Shown here in pieces: positions 1-10,889 of a stretch of DNA of 64,000 bases. The notes below the pieces were generated by a model that searched no databases, was not told where the DNA came from, and was given only the letters and a program-made list of their open reading frames with translations. The position numbers and the translations under genes are program-made. The stretch lies in NCBI RefSeq assembly GCF_040958095.1, contig NC_091219.1:24740702-24804701 (forward strand). Direction: 5' to 3'. This DNA is from Procambarus clarkii (taxonomy: Eukaryota > Arthropoda > Malacostraca > Decapoda > Cambaridae). The number at the start of each line of letters is the position of its first letter. Within the stretch, counting starts at the first letter, position 1.

Positions 1-370
1 GGATTTCTGCCTCTTCCTTCCCCCCCTCCCCCCTTCCATCTAGCAGGAGGGAGGGAGGGATGGTGGCGTCGTCCAGTTGGCTGGTTGCTTAAAACAGTAG
101 TTCATTAAGGTATATATGCACTGAGAAGTGTAGTATATACTTCTCGGTATATATACATGATCAGTTTACTTTTGTGTTTTGATAATGTTCAGGACAAAAG
201 TAGACTTGGTTGCTCAGTAAGGTATTCTGGGTGGCGTGAGTAATTCAATACCCAACGAAGAGTAGTTTCGCAGGTAAAGTGTAGGTAGACAATTTACATC
301 AGCGCTCCTGCTCGGTCCAAACTTGGAAAGACTGTGAAGCAGTATCCTCCCCCACGATAACAGCTTGATG
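1..370. other. Unassigned AT-rich flank
   Basis: No gene seen. It contains a C-rich tract near 20-45 and a small imperfect palindrome around 108-160 with GAGAAGT/ACTTCTC arms. Confidence 0.4.
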
Positions 371-990
371 ATGAAATGCAACCTCAGAACACTGCGAAAA
401 AAAAAAAAAAAATTGTACCACTTACGGGCTATTCATGCCCGTGCCACCTCTTGGGTGGCTTAATCTTTATCAATCAATCAATCTGTAAATTGTCACACAC
501 AGAGACATCTCCCGTCACGCAGGGTGCAGTCGCACCTCCACAGATCTCCAGTATCATCTATTGATACTGGTGATGGCTCAAAAGGGCCACCACTTACTAG
601 CTATTCATGCCCGTGCCACCTTTTGGGTGGCTTCATCTTCATCTTAACACATTCACAAGGGAGACATCTCCCATCATGCAGGGTGCATTCGCACCTCCAC
701 AGATCTCCAGAATCAGCTCTTGATACTGGGAATGGCTTAAAACCACTTACGGGCTATTCATGCCCGTGCCACCTTTTGGATGGCTTAATCTTCATCAATC
801 AATCAAACATTAACGTCGGAGGCATCTCCCGTCACGCAGGGTGCAGTCGCACCTCCACAGATCTCCAGTATCAGCTCTTGATAGTGGTAATGGCTCAAAA
901 GGGCCACCACTTACGGGCTATTCATGCCCGTGCCACCTTTTGGGTGGCTTAATCTTTATCAATCAATCAATCAAACATTAACCAGAGTCT
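371..990. repeat. Tandem decapod repeat, four units of about 150-175 bp
   Basis: Four copies of a unit recur at about 415, 590, 750 and 905. Each has a short hairpin-like block (GGGCTATTCATGCCCGTGCC), a TCAATCAATC tract and a block ending in CACCTCCACAGATCTCCAG. A single inverted copy sits at 29735-29925. I recognise this as a dispersed decapod repeat; its mobility class is unknown. The short ORFs across it are repeat artefacts. Confidence 0.75.
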
Positions 991-1197
991 ACTTTCAAGT
1001 GTGGTCTAGAGCAGACACTTGCGAGATACTGTACCGACGCTCAGTGCGCTCAACTCACACCAAAGTATCACCTGTGTACTTCTGTATATTCGACCAAATA
1101 TATATATAGTATCTTAGTGTCTGTGTTTATTATCACCATACTTTACGTAACAATAGAACCGTTACATTACGTTTTAGACACAGATTAGATATTAGTA

Positions 1198-1330
1198 AAG
1201 TAAAGTTCATTTTATTCAGGAAAGTACATAAATAGTCGATTTACAAACATAATATTGGATTTATAGATAGAGCTAGTACATACAATACCTAAAGCCACTA
1301 GTACGCATAGCGTTTCGGGCATATTATTAA
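1198..1330. repeat. Dispersed repeat with CATAGCGTTTCGGGCA end
   Basis: The block starting TTTTATTCAGGAAAGTACATA and ending in a TTTCGGGCA motif recurs at 22425-22545 in the same orientation and at 27375-27510 inverted. Read in the inverted orientation it ends with AATAAA, so it may be the 3' untranslated end of a retroelement on the - strand. Confidence 0.6.
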
Positions 1331-1529
1331 GAGAGGAAAGATATTTATATTTAAACAAATTTTTTTTTTTTTTACCGACGCTCTCCCTATTGATGAGAAC
1401 TACAACCTAATAAAGATAAATGTTAATTTTATGTAGATACTGTAATAAACGAAAGTTTTTAATGTCATCAGAGAAGCAGAAATATAGGCAAATTTTAAAT
1501 CCCTTGTCATAAATATAACTGAAGTGAAA

Positions 1530-1905
1530 GCAAAGATATATGCATTTTGATAGTTACAAAGACAGCTCTTTAACACGGGTGGAACACGAACAAGGGGAAC
1601 TTAGTACCCAAATGAGCCACAGAGATATTAGAAAGAATTTTTTCAGTGTCAAAGTAGTTAACAAATGGAATGTATTAAGCAGTGATGTGGTGGAGGCTGA
1701 CTCCATACACAATTTGAAATGTAGATGTGATAGAGCCCAATAGGCTCAGGAACCTGTACACCTGTTGATTGACGGTTGAGAGTCGGGACCAAAGAACCAA
1801 AGCTCAACCCCTGCAAGCACAAATTAGGTGAGTACAACTAGGTGAATACAGCTGAGGGGCGGGACCAAACAGCTGAAGCTCAATTCCCTACGCATAACTA
1901 GGCGA
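1530..1905 (+). mobile_element. Reverse transcriptase C-terminal relic plus repeat tail
   Basis: An open frame from 1540 to the stop at 1743 contains FFSVKVVNKWNVLSSDVVEA, the typical final segment of CR1-like retrotransposon polymerases (V-N-x-W-N-x-L then a short basic tail). It is followed at 1744-1905 by the decapod repeat with the GGGACCAAAGA...AGCTCAACCCC motif. The same protein end plus the same tail occurs again at 26940-27120, so tail and coding end probably belong to one element whose 5' part is missing. Confidence 0.6.
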
Positions 1906-2094
1906 GTCCATAGGAATTACCGTTTGTCCTGGCGCCATCTATGTTTTGACAGCAGTACTACTAATGTTCCCACGTTATGTGATGATCGCTATACGGTTGC
2001 TACGGTCAGTTGCTCTTCTATATATGTTTATGGACAACGTAGGTGATTTGAGGCAATTTGCGGCCAGAGTGAAATAGTATCCACGCGGTGAGTG

Positions 2095-2140
2095 ATGGAG
2101 GAGGATATATACTGCTGTGTACTCGACCAGCGGGTGAGAG
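2095..2140 (+). CDS. Candidate first coding exon of an unrecognised + strand gene
   Basis: An ATG at 2095 opens 15 codons (MEEDIYCCVLDQRVR) and runs into a strong donor, G|GTAAGT, leaving phase 1. It lies before the exon chain at 3.3-4.65 kb. I cannot connect it to that chain in frame without a weak splice site, so it may be an upstream exon of that gene or chance. The 1.2 kb gap to the next exon holds a reverse-transcriptase relic. Confidence 0.25.
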
Positions 2141-2784
2141 GTAAGTTATATCGAACAATTATGGGGAATAGATGGGTTATTTTAAGCGTAGAATGTCAGG
2201 TAACCGGTAACTACACAGATGGGGTAGTGTTTTTTTAAGTCTTTATTTACTAAAGTGGAACATTACATTATGCCTTTAGCTGAAAAAGTCTACTGGTGGG
2301 GGAAGTAGACGGGTTTTATGAAGGTATTTTACCTAAATATTTGTATTTGGTTAACTAGTTCAGCCGTTACCAGGGAGGGTGTTCCTTTAATCTAAAAATT
2401 CTAGCCGGACAAAGCGGTTTGCCAGGGTGCTTAACATTTAGTTTAGTTCACTTACTATGCAGCCCATGCTTAAAGAATGCAAGTTTATCATATTGAATTT
2501 ACCGTAGTCTTACTGCATTTAATATACCGTTTTTACCCTATTTAATTGTCTGGTAAAGGCCGGTCGTGGAAAGTTCCTAATATAGCAAGCTTTAAAGGAA
2601 AAATTTGAGTTAACTTTAACGCTTAAGTTAGTGACCAATTAGCTTAGTCTATTGTGAGGAAAGTTACTAGAATCTAACATTACAAGTGCCATTTCTCTAC
2701 TCTTTTTGAGAAACATGACTAGACACATGAATCGCATAGTTTTATTACTAAATGTTCATTGATTAGGTTGCATAGTTGAGGAAA

Positions 2785-3140
2785 TGGTGATAAGGTTTGT
2801 GATTTTGTGTACCTTGACTTTAGCAGAGATTTTGATAGTGGCCCAAAATTGATAGGGGCTCGGATCATTTGGAATGCTGACTGAAGTTGATTAGGTCATA
2901 GCTATACCAAAGGAAATTATTATAAATGGGGTTAAGTTGGGAGAAGTGTTGTAAGTAGTGCCTAAAAGCTCTCCTTGGACCTCGGTTATTCGCAAGATTA
3001 TGGTTTAGACTGCAATAATTGCAGAATTGGCAAATAAAAAATACCGATGCCCTATATAGTTTTGAAATGGTTAAGACTACCAGATGCAGTTTAATGCTGA
3101 CAAATGTAAGGTTTGGGGGCTAGGTAAAGATGAGAGATGG
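2785..3140 (+). mobile_element. Decayed CR1-like reverse transcriptase fragment
   Basis: Translation shows DKVCDFVYLDFSRDFDSGPK, which matches the conserved V-Y-L-D-F-S-K-A-F-D block of non-LTR reverse transcriptases. Further on, QMQFNADKCKVWGLG matches the downstream F-N-x-x-K-C-K-V-M block. Stops and frameshifts separate the two, so this is a pseudogene. It lies in what would be an intron of the candidate gene here. Confidence 0.6.
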
Positions 3141-3336
3141 TGTAAATTGTTAAGAGTATTAAATTTTTTGCAGGTGGTAAATTCTCCCCGAGCTGGCACT
3201 GCTCTCCAGCCTGGGATGTTGATTGGTTAGTCTTCAACTGCCTCCCAACATGGTAGTGAGGTCCTGAGCTGACATGCAGTGAGGAATGTGGAAAGCTTCC
3301 TTAATTGGCACATGGTATGCCTCCCTTTCAAACCAG

Positions 3337-3394
3337 CAGCTGGCACAAATGTTCCAGCTAACGTCAGAATAGTGGATGAAGCCCACACTAAAAT
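3337..3394 (+). CDS. Candidate exon with phase conflict
   Basis: A pyrimidine-rich acceptor (CCTCCCTTTCAAACCAG) and a GTAAGT donor bound 58 bases. In phase 1 it is open and reads AGTNVPANVRIVDEAHTK, fitting the phase left by the 2095-2140 exon. It would then leave phase 2, while the downstream chain needs phase 0. Either a further exon or an alternative site resolves this, or one member is not real. Confidence 0.25.
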
Positions 3395-3517
3395 GTAAGT
3401 GGTACAGTACTTAGTGTGCCATTTAAAATGGCAACTGTTAAACTGGTGGTACAGGTATGAACAAAATAACATTGCTATGCAAATAACTTTTTAGTAATAT
3501 TTACTGTTCACATGACA

Positions 3518-3571
3518 GGTTGTGGAAGGTCCTGGCAACAAAGAGCTGCAGGAAAATACTTGCAGATCTAC
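3518..3571 (+). CDS. Candidate internal exon, unrecognised gene
   Basis: 54 bases between a CATGACAG acceptor and a GTAAGT donor. In phase 0 it reads VVEGPGNKELQENTCRST and joins the next three exons in one frame. In phase 2 it joins the 3337-3394 exon instead but then meets a stop in the next exon. The gene is not recognised. Confidence 0.4.
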
Positions 3572-3981
3572 AGTAAGTAGTGTTGTGTACATTGGAATTA
3601 GAGGGTAGAAGTTAATTGCTAAAAACCTATTAAATATTAGGGTATGGAAGTCTAGGCTTAGGCTAGTGGGTACCTTATGTGCAAGTTTAGTCCTTTCAGG
3701 AATGTATTGAAATTGTGAAAATTGTAATGTGGGGGCATTAGATCTTAAACAGCATAGTTGAGGGTGTTTTATTAATAATTTTAATGAAATATAAATCTTG
3801 TTTAGTTAACATGTTTGTTAAATAAGCTTTAATCTATAAATGTTTAACACTTAAGGGTAATAAAGAGTCAAAGTTAATGGCAGGAAAAGTTTTGTTCTAA
3901 GTGATGGTATTTTTCCCTTGAAAGTAAAAAAAATATTCAATGTTTACTTTAGCTTGGTTTTAAATTTATATAGTTTTCCAG

Positions 3982-4030
3982 AATGTGGTTTGGAAAGTCC
4001 AGAAGTCCCTCTTCCAACTGACAGAATCAG
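3982..4030 (+). CDS. Candidate internal exon, unrecognised gene
   Basis: 49 bases between a TTTTCCAG acceptor and a GTGAGT donor. In phase 0 it reads NVVWKVQKSLFQLTES and leaves phase 1, exactly what the following exon needs. In another phase it ends with TGA, so the choice of frame decides whether the protein continues. Confidence 0.42.
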
Positions 4031-4331
4031 GTGAGTTGTAGTAAAGGTTACTCTGAATAGATTTGCATGAAAGTAAACAAATAGTAATAACTTAAACAAT
4101 ATAGCATTGGCTAAAGATAAATGTAAATTGCCATTGAAGTGCAGTTGTGGATAGTTTCTCAAATGACATATATTTATATTGCTAAATTAGATCTTTACTA
4201 GAATATGTAGGAAAGGTAAATTCCTTAAAGAAATTTGTTACATCTGAATTTGTAAAGTACTGAATGCTAATTTGAAAAGTAAAGAAAGATTGGCTTTAAA
4301 TCAGAAATTAATTTGTTGAAATATTTTTCAG

Positions 4332-4397
4332 GTGAAAGTGATTATGATGCATGGAGTGAGGCTCCTTTACTCTGCAAAAGGAAATCTACAAAAGTTG
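4332..4397 (+). CDS. Candidate internal exon, unrecognised gene
   Basis: 66 bases with a strong acceptor (ATTTTTCAG) and a G|GTGAGT donor, phase 1 in and out. It reads ESDYDAWSEAPLLCKRKST then KV, an acidic then basic stretch. It joins both the 4503 exon and an alternative acceptor at 4958 in phase 1, so two alternative 3' ends are possible. Confidence 0.5.
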
Positions 4398-4502
4398 GTG
4401 AGTTTGAATTTGATGTTTTAGCTATATCAATGACCTAATCTTTATTCTCTTATCTAGTCCATTTATAGGTGTGTAACCATGTCCTACTGTTACAACCCAC
4501 AG

Positions 4503-4651
4503 GGGATGATGCAGTTTGTACTGATCCTACCCCATTTCATAAAAGGGGACCAGGCAGTCCTGCAGACTTCCCTGACTTGGCTTTTTCAGAGCTTTGCTCT
4601 ACTACCCATCTAATAGATGGACTAGATTTGCATAGGTTTAGGGACCCTTAA
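4503..4651 (+). CDS. Candidate terminal coding exon, unrecognised gene
   Basis: An ACCCACAG acceptor is followed in phase 1 by about 49 codons (DDAVCTDPTPFHKRGPGSPA near the start, LDLHRFRDP at the end) to TAA at 4649-4651. The frame continues from 3518 through four exons without a stop. AATAAA follows at 4746. The deduced protein is short, acidic and Ser/Pro-rich with no domain I can name. Codon content looks more protein-like than the surrounding repeats, but expression is untested. Confidence 0.48.
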
Positions 4652-4745
4652 CAATGGTTACATTGTTAATTCTCACAGGGCTTGTTTGCTGAATGGGTGG
4701 ATGCATCTAAAACTTAGTGCCTGGCATGCATTGTACAGTGCTTTC

Positions 4746-4751
4746 AATAAA
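4746..4751 (+). terminator. Polyadenylation signal AATAAA
   Basis: A canonical AATAAA lies 95 bases after the stop of the candidate gene and is followed by the GU-rich TGTACAATGTGTTGAGG, the usual arrangement for a cleavage site at about 4765-4775. Confidence 0.45.
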
Positions 4752-4957
4752 GCATATGTACAATGTGTTGAGGGCACTAAAGTGGTGGATGTACTGCACC
4801 CATTCAGGGAACAAGCTCTGCACTGAAACCAGAGTAAGGGATAGGCCTTGCTGAGCCTATCTTAAAAGATAGGATGTTAGGATTTTTTGGGCTTGTTATT
4901 AGGTGTTGGTGATAATAAAAGTAGTGTCCCTGTTTAATGTTTATTTTTCTTTTACAG

Positions 4958-5007
4958 GTGATTGTCTCTGGAGTTGTCTTGGCCTTTTGGATCTTCTGTT
5001 CATCTAG
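4958..5007 (+). CDS. Possible alternative 3' exon
   Basis: A strong polypyrimidine acceptor (TTTATTTTTCTTTTACAG) precedes 16 codons in phase 1 ending at TAG 5005-5007. An AATAAA at about 5082 follows. It could replace the 4503 exon. A phase 0 reading is hydrophobic (VIVSGVVLAFWIF) but is not supported by the upstream phase. Confidence 0.22.
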
Positions 5008-5584
5008 GAGCATCTGTCTCACAACCTGAAACAGTAATAGTATTTATAATACATATAAATATTATATGTAAAACTTATTAAATAAAACTATTTTAATGAA
5101 ACTACTTTATATACCTTATCCTGAAATTATGCTGGAAAGTATTGTTTACTATTGATGCAATGTCTAAACATCTGAAATTTTTTACTTTGAAAATAAATAC
5201 TTGGTAAAATTTACACCTATTTGTAACTTGTTACATAGGTGCATGCAAAAGTGGACTACCTATTCAATTTATGTAAACTAACAAATATTGCAAATTAGTC
5301 TGAAATATTAAAGTGGAAGAAACTTTAGTCAATATTTTAGTTTTCATATTTGAAAGTAAATTTAAAGCTATGCAACACCTAAGCTTTGTACAAATTATGA
5401 TTAAATTAATAAAGATCATTGTTAAATTTACAAAACATTAGAAAAGTGACAGTGAAAACCATGTTGTATAGATGCTTCAAAGTCTTTGGTAACTTAAATT
5501 TAATCAAAGCTCTTAAATGATTTGTCTGCCAAACTTCAGTTATAATGAAATAATTTACCTAGATTAAAACCATCATTGTTTGAA

Positions 5585-5960
5585 AGGGCAAAACAGATTA
5601 CTGTCAATTAGTTTGACCTAACATCTGCAAGGTCCTGAAGGAATGGAATTTTTTTTGTAAAACTGTTTGCTAAAAACAAACCCTGCCTAATGAACCTGCT
5701 CATTTTTTTTAGAAATGGTAATTGCAACATTACCAAAGGCCATTGTTTCAATGGCCAAAGTACCAAATGAAAGACCAAGAAGCAACAAACAGGTACATGG
5801 TAGAAAGGACAAAAGAATGGTTATGAGGACCCTTTCATTTGTTAAAGAAATAACTGGGGGGAAAAATGCTGTCGTACCACAAGGGGTCTTAACCCTTGTC
5901 ATATACATCACTGACATTAATCTAAATATTACCAACCACAAAAATTGCTGATATGTTATA
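5585..5960 (+). mobile_element. Decayed CR1-like reverse transcriptase fragment
   Basis: Scattered frames show a N-Y-R-P-V-S-L-T-S-like block near 5595-5640 (DYCQLV..PNICKVLK), then KLFAKNKPCLMNLLIFF, and VPQGVLTLVIYITDINLNI in the frame at 5715-5951. These match reverse-transcriptase blocks before and including the P-Q-G-S motif. Frameshifts and stops make it a relic. Confidence 0.55.
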
Positions 5961-6129
5961 AAAAAAAATAAAGAATATAATATTTTGGCCTTAATGCAGA
6001 TCTCTAACTCTACAAATAGTAACAAGACTGGCAATTTCTTAATATAAAACACAAAAAAATCTAAGACCTTGCACGTGAGCCAGAACAATCCATATCACAA
6101 CTACCACATTAAAATGAAACAACAATGAA

Positions 6130-7720
6130 GGTAAGGTAATTACCAAAAGAAGGCACCAAACCGGGAAGGCCTTGTAGCACCATCAAAGTGCGAAATAATC
6201 AGAGGGCGCTAAATATCACCAAGAATGCCAATACGAGAACAAAAACGCATAAGGCGAACGATATCAAAAGTATCCGATTCACCTAGAATTCTATCGAGGG
6301 ACAAGTGACTACGAGGGACGGTCGGAAAGCAAGACACACGCTCGTCCTGGAAGTCAGGACATTCAACAAGGATATGCACAACTGTAAGAGGGACAATGCA
6401 ATTCGGACAATAAGGAGCAGGGCGGCGCTCCATTAAGTGACCGTGGGTTAAGCGGGTATGACCAACCCACAGCCGTGCCAAAGCAGTGTCCCGGTTACGG
6501 TGGTAGGAGGAAGGCCACGGGGACACACTAAGTTTGAGAGTACGCAGCTTGTTACCAACCACAGAGGGCCAACGGGGAAGAATGAATAACAGGATAAAAG
6601 TCGGAATAAGGAATACCTTTACGGGAGATGGGACAAGAACGGATAGCTTCCTTAGCGGCAGCATCCGCACGCTCATTGAAACACCAATATGGCTGGGAAC
6701 CCAGCAAAACTCTACTGATTTAAATTTACTAGAAATAAGAAACAGCCAATGTTGAATCTCAATGACCACCGGATGGACAGGGTTAAAGGACCCTAGAGCC
6801 ATGAGGGCACTACGAGAATCAAATACAACCACAAAGGAGGAATGAGAAAGCAAGAGACGAAGAGCATAGAGAATAGCATAAAGTTCTGCTGTAAAGACGC
6901 TAGCCTCCGAAGGGAGGCGACACATGCAAGTACGGTCAGGAAAAACAACAGAGTAGCCCACACCATCCGCAGACTTAGACCCATCAGGGAAGATGGAAAT
7001 AGAGTGGGAGTGCGAAGAAAAGTGCTCAAGGAAGAGGCTTTTCAGAATTGTAGGAGGGGTAAAGGCTTTAGTAATACAAGTCAAGGACGTACAAAACTTG
7101 GGAAGGGGGACTCTCCACGGAGGTAATGAAGGAACAATACGAGGAGAAACATTAGAAATATGAACAGAAAGAGAATCCTGTAAGCGAGATAACTGGACAG
7201 AAAGTGGGAGACAATGAAGAGGAACAGGAACCACAGGAGGAGGAAAAGTCAATGCACAACAGAGGCGAGAGGAAGGATGTTGGAAGGACCGCGCAAAATA
7301 GCCAAGACAGTAGCGATCACTGCAGTCCTGAAGAGAGAGAAAGCCAGTGTCAACATACAAACTAAGGGCGGGAGTCGAACGAAAGCCACCAGAGCCGAGA
7401 CGCAACCCAGTATGGTGCAAAGCATCAAGATGGCGAAGAGTAGAAGGAGAAGCAGAAGAGCATGCAGGGCAACCATAATTGAGTTTAGACAGGACGAGAG
7501 AGGAGTGCAAATAGAGGAGCGTGCGCCTATCCGCTCCCCAAGAAGTATGGGACAAAACCTTAAGGAGGTTAAGGGCCTTAGAGCATTCAACTCGGAGGCA
7601 AGAGATATGGGCTGACCAAGACAAACGAGTGTCAAAGACTAACCCCAAAAGCTTCGCGGAATCCCTGTACACAATGAGATGACCATAAAGCAACAACAAT
7701 GAAGTAAAGGTCCTTTCAGT
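6130..7720 (-). mobile_element. Non-LTR retrotransposon 3' part: RT end plus RNase H (relic)
   Basis: A long - strand frame (7699 to 6209, 496 codons) starts inside a reverse transcriptase (LLGLVFDTRLSWSAHI) and continues into an RNase H domain. RNase H landmarks are visible: FPDGSKSADG, AELYAILYAL, FDSRSALMAL and WVPSHIG. It ends with a Cys/His segment (RRPAPYCPNCIVPLTVVHIL). RNase H downstream of RT suggests the I/Jockey-like group. Directly after WVPSHIG the expected NERAD-AAKEA sequence appears in another frame, so a small indel has broken it. The element is 5' truncated near 7720. Two further copies lie at 8507-8660 and 10890-12380. Confidence 0.8.
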
Positions 7721-8506
7721 AAGAATCTATCATTCACTGAAAGTTGCTGCAGTTAAAAATAAAAGAAAATACAAGTCCCTAGAAATAAACAAGCAACCTT
7801 TTTGACTAAAGAAAAGAAGGTAGTTATTCTACTGTATAAATCGAAGTATTCACTTAGATAACTGTATCCAAGCATAGAGGTTCCCCCCCCCTCCCTTTCA
7901 GAAAAACATCTACTTTCGAAAAAGTTTAACATTGGCCAACAAAAATGATTCCAGAACTAAATTGCCTAATACCAGGAACAACTGAGAGCCATGACAAACA
8001 CTGCAACCCTCTCCTACCCCCAAGTCTTATGCTATTTATGATCCAAGGTAATTTGAGATACTATACTGTACTTCCTACAGACGAGTCTAGTGAGAGGGTG
8101 ATCTCCTGGCGATTCAATTGAAGCACGATACAGGTGTCAACGAACATCAGTCAGCCCACTTGTCACCACAGTGGATAACTAATGACATCATAATCTGCAG
8201 TGTTGTATGCCTCCCTGTGGCCATTTAAATCAATAAAACACAGGGTTGTGGCAATGTTTACAGCATAAGGCAAGGTATAGAGGAATCCTGGAATGCCATG
8301 TAATGTATAGTCCTTGAATGTGCTTTAGGCAACCAAATTGAATAACAACATTTCTGGTGTTCGGCTATATAATCCGACTTTCTCATTCGGTATAATGTTT
8401 TAAACCTAAATAGGAATTCACTTTAAAGGTCAATTTATTTGGAAAGTGCTAACCAGATTCCAAATTACTCAGCTCTGAAAGTACTACAAGGCAAGTTTAA
8501 CCGAAT
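7721..8506. other. Unassigned intergenic sequence
   Basis: No gene or clear repeat recognised. AT-rich, with a short C-run near 7886. Confidence 0.4.
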
Positions 8507-8660
8507 GAGTGTTTGCCTATCCATACCCCCATGAGGTATGTGACAACACTGAATAAAGAAAGGGTCTTTGAGCATTCACCGTGCAGGTATTTGACATGAC
8601 CAATATAGCCAAGTGTTAAAGATCATTCTAAGCACTTCTGCACAATCCATATACTATCAA
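8507..8660 (-). mobile_element. Third, strongly diverged copy of the RNase H-bearing retrotransposon
   Basis: This segment aligns by eye with about 7505-7680 (shared blocks GCCTATCC, GGTATGTGACA, GAGCATTCA, GTGTTAAAGA, TGCACAATCC). It is a short relic with no open frame. Confidence 0.5.
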
Positions 8661-9425
8661 TTAATATAATTGTACAATGGTGCTTGGTGGATGATATTTC
8701 CTATTAAAACTCATTGGACAACTGTTTGTATTAGACATTTTAAACCTACAAATGGTAGCCCTAGATATCGCACTACAGTATTAATTACAAGATGAACAAT
8801 GTAAAATCAATACCACAACAGCAAAGGATGACGGCTTTTCAACAACCGACAAACACGCAGGTCTAACACCAGCCATCCCGAGAGAGGACATCCCAAGCAT
8901 GTACACCCCACAACTTTACATCACCTTTGCTACCTCACGCGAGCACGCAACAGCATGAGGATGCCATACTCCCAAACCAACTCCGTGCACTTTGAGGCTT
9001 TAACAACTCAACATTTAAAAAGTTGATTTAAAAAATCAAACACCTGAATTTTTCCCTAATTAAATTTACTAGGGAAATGCACACCAAGCCATGAAACTTA
9101 CAATGAAGATGAACAAACTACACACAACTGTCACCAAACTTCCACATACCACCCCCCTCTCACTCCTGCCCTCCCTCCTTAGGTGCTCTGATTGGCTGAG
9201 CACCTGAGCCACCACCACTCACCTCTTGTTGTGAGAGCCTAAAGCATGTTTGGTTGCACTTTAAAAGTTCCCGAGTGTACTCGCCTAATTGTGAGTACCG
9301 CCTGCCCGGTTCACCATTTTGTTTTTCAATCTACCTCAATTTACCCCTTTACAGTCAAATATTATGCAAAATTCTGTTTAAGACTTGTCCCTTCTTAACT
9401 TAAATAACTGCTTTGGCCATCTGCA
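8661..9425. other. Unassigned intergenic sequence
   Basis: No coding signal recognised. Contains a decapod-type GTGTACTCGCCTAATTG motif near 9275-9295, commonly found in the tails of the dispersed repeats. Confidence 0.35.
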
Positions 9426-9529
9426 ATCTTTCTAGGTGGGTAAAAATGACTCTTGAGGCCAGAAAGGACTTATCAGACGGCGATCATAACAATACGGTAC
9501 ACACACAAAATCACAACCTGATATACACC

Positions 9530-9960
9530 AAGCAGAAAATCCACTGGAGCTGTGAGGCGATGTAAACCCTTGCCCAAGGCACTGGCAGCTGCATACTCTA
9601 CCACAGTATATTACTGACTTTGTAAAAGTCTTACAACCAGATTTTCCCATAAATCACAGCAAGTTTTGAGGCCCCTCCTTGAGTCAACGTCTTACGTAAG
9701 ACCTACAAGCACTCAGGTGAAGGCTAAAGCAGTTCAACACCATACGCCCCAACTTCAAATACACAGTTGAGTGGCGGGACCAAAACGTGATTTTCTATGT
9801 GTGCCTGAAGTTGGGGCATACGGTCTTGCTTCACCCTTCACTTTACCCTTCACCGGCGTACTTCAGGGGTTTTATTTAATACTTGGACTGGCTTCAGTAG
9901 GGCCTCCAGACTTTCTGTGGCTTCACAAGTGTCACGTGAATCCCCTGCATAGCAGTGGAA
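9530..9960. repeat. SINE-like pair in opposite orientation
   Basis: 9530-9745 carries, inverted, the blocks CACTGG, GGCACTGGCAGCTGCATACTCTACCAC and CTTACAACC...AAATCACAGCAAGT. 9830-9950 carries the forward blocks GACTGGCTTCAGTAGGGCCT and CAGACTTTCTGTGGCTTCA. The same words make up the inverted SINE pair at 38.83-39.19 kb. These copies are degenerate. Confidence 0.4.
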
Positions 9961-10254
9961 CTGCCTTTTCCCTTCACCATCAATGCCTCTGCACTGGAAG
10001 TATACATCTACACCAGCCCAGAAGAGTCATCAGTCCTGCCACCTCTCCATACCCCCCAGGGCCTGGCATGGCCTGGTACGACTCAGAGGCAAGCCGGGCG
10101 CCACTGCTAACTGGCAGTTTGTCCCCACAAACAAGCAGTTAGCCGCCTTCAGCTGACAGTGGTACAGCTCAACACAAAGGCACCACCAGCCACAACGAGC
10201 AGTTTGCTAGTTGACCAGATGTCCACCTTGTGTTGACACTGGATGAGTCATTAC

Positions 10255-10380
10255 CGCCGGACTATATAAAGAGCGCTGCCTCCCTGGAGAGGCAATCTCT
10301 CCCTTAGTGCTCTAGGATCACCTTGGTGTCTCTAACCCGTCGTCCACTTCCAGCCAACGTCTTGTGACTGATGCCATGGT
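10255..10380 (+). promoter_or_regulatory. Possible TATA-type promoter
   Basis: TATATAAA at about 10262 is followed by a pyrimidine-rich stretch (CTCTCCCTTAGTGCTCT) at initiator distance and by ATGs at about 10370-10376. No coding exon could be followed downstream. It could equally be the end of a retroelement or chance. Confidence 0.18.
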
Positions 10381-10599
10381 GGTATGGTAGCTGTCTTCAG
10401 AACACCAGTATATCTTCATACTTTTATTCATTGCTTATAGTTTATTTTTTGCATTTAAGGTCATACTAACTTGTTCACCTTTGCATTACATGATAGTCAA
10501 GTATTGTCATGTGTTATTTTTGTTCATTACTATTTCAGTAAATTGTTTAATTATTTATTTGATAATTTTCATTTGTTTCCACCTGCAACTTACACACTG

Positions 10600-10815
10600 C
10601 AAGGCCAATAGCAGCATTTCTTTCATTTATGTGAGGGAGAGCCATACCATCTTGGTTCAGTATAGCTGTGATACCATAACCCGTCACACAAGATATCCAG
10701 TTGTAAGACTTTTACCATCAGTGGTGGTAGAGTATGCAACTGGCAATGCCTTTGTTACAGGTTCGCTTCATCTCACAGCCCCAGTGGATTTTCTCACACA
10801 TTTGAATACATGAAA
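10600..10815 (+). repeat. Degenerate tRNA-derived SINE-like element
   Basis: Contains GTGGTGGTAGAGTATGCAACT, GGCAATGCC, a B-box-like GGTTCGCTTC and the tail CCCAGTGGATTTTCTCACA. This order also occurs in the better copy at 39085-39190. Upstream CTTGGTTCAGTATAGC is a weak A-box region. Confidence 0.4.
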
Positions 10816-10889
10816 CAACTTTATTTGATACATTCCAAACCAAAGTACTGTACAGTACAGTACAGTAATTATCAAACCATCAAATGTGT

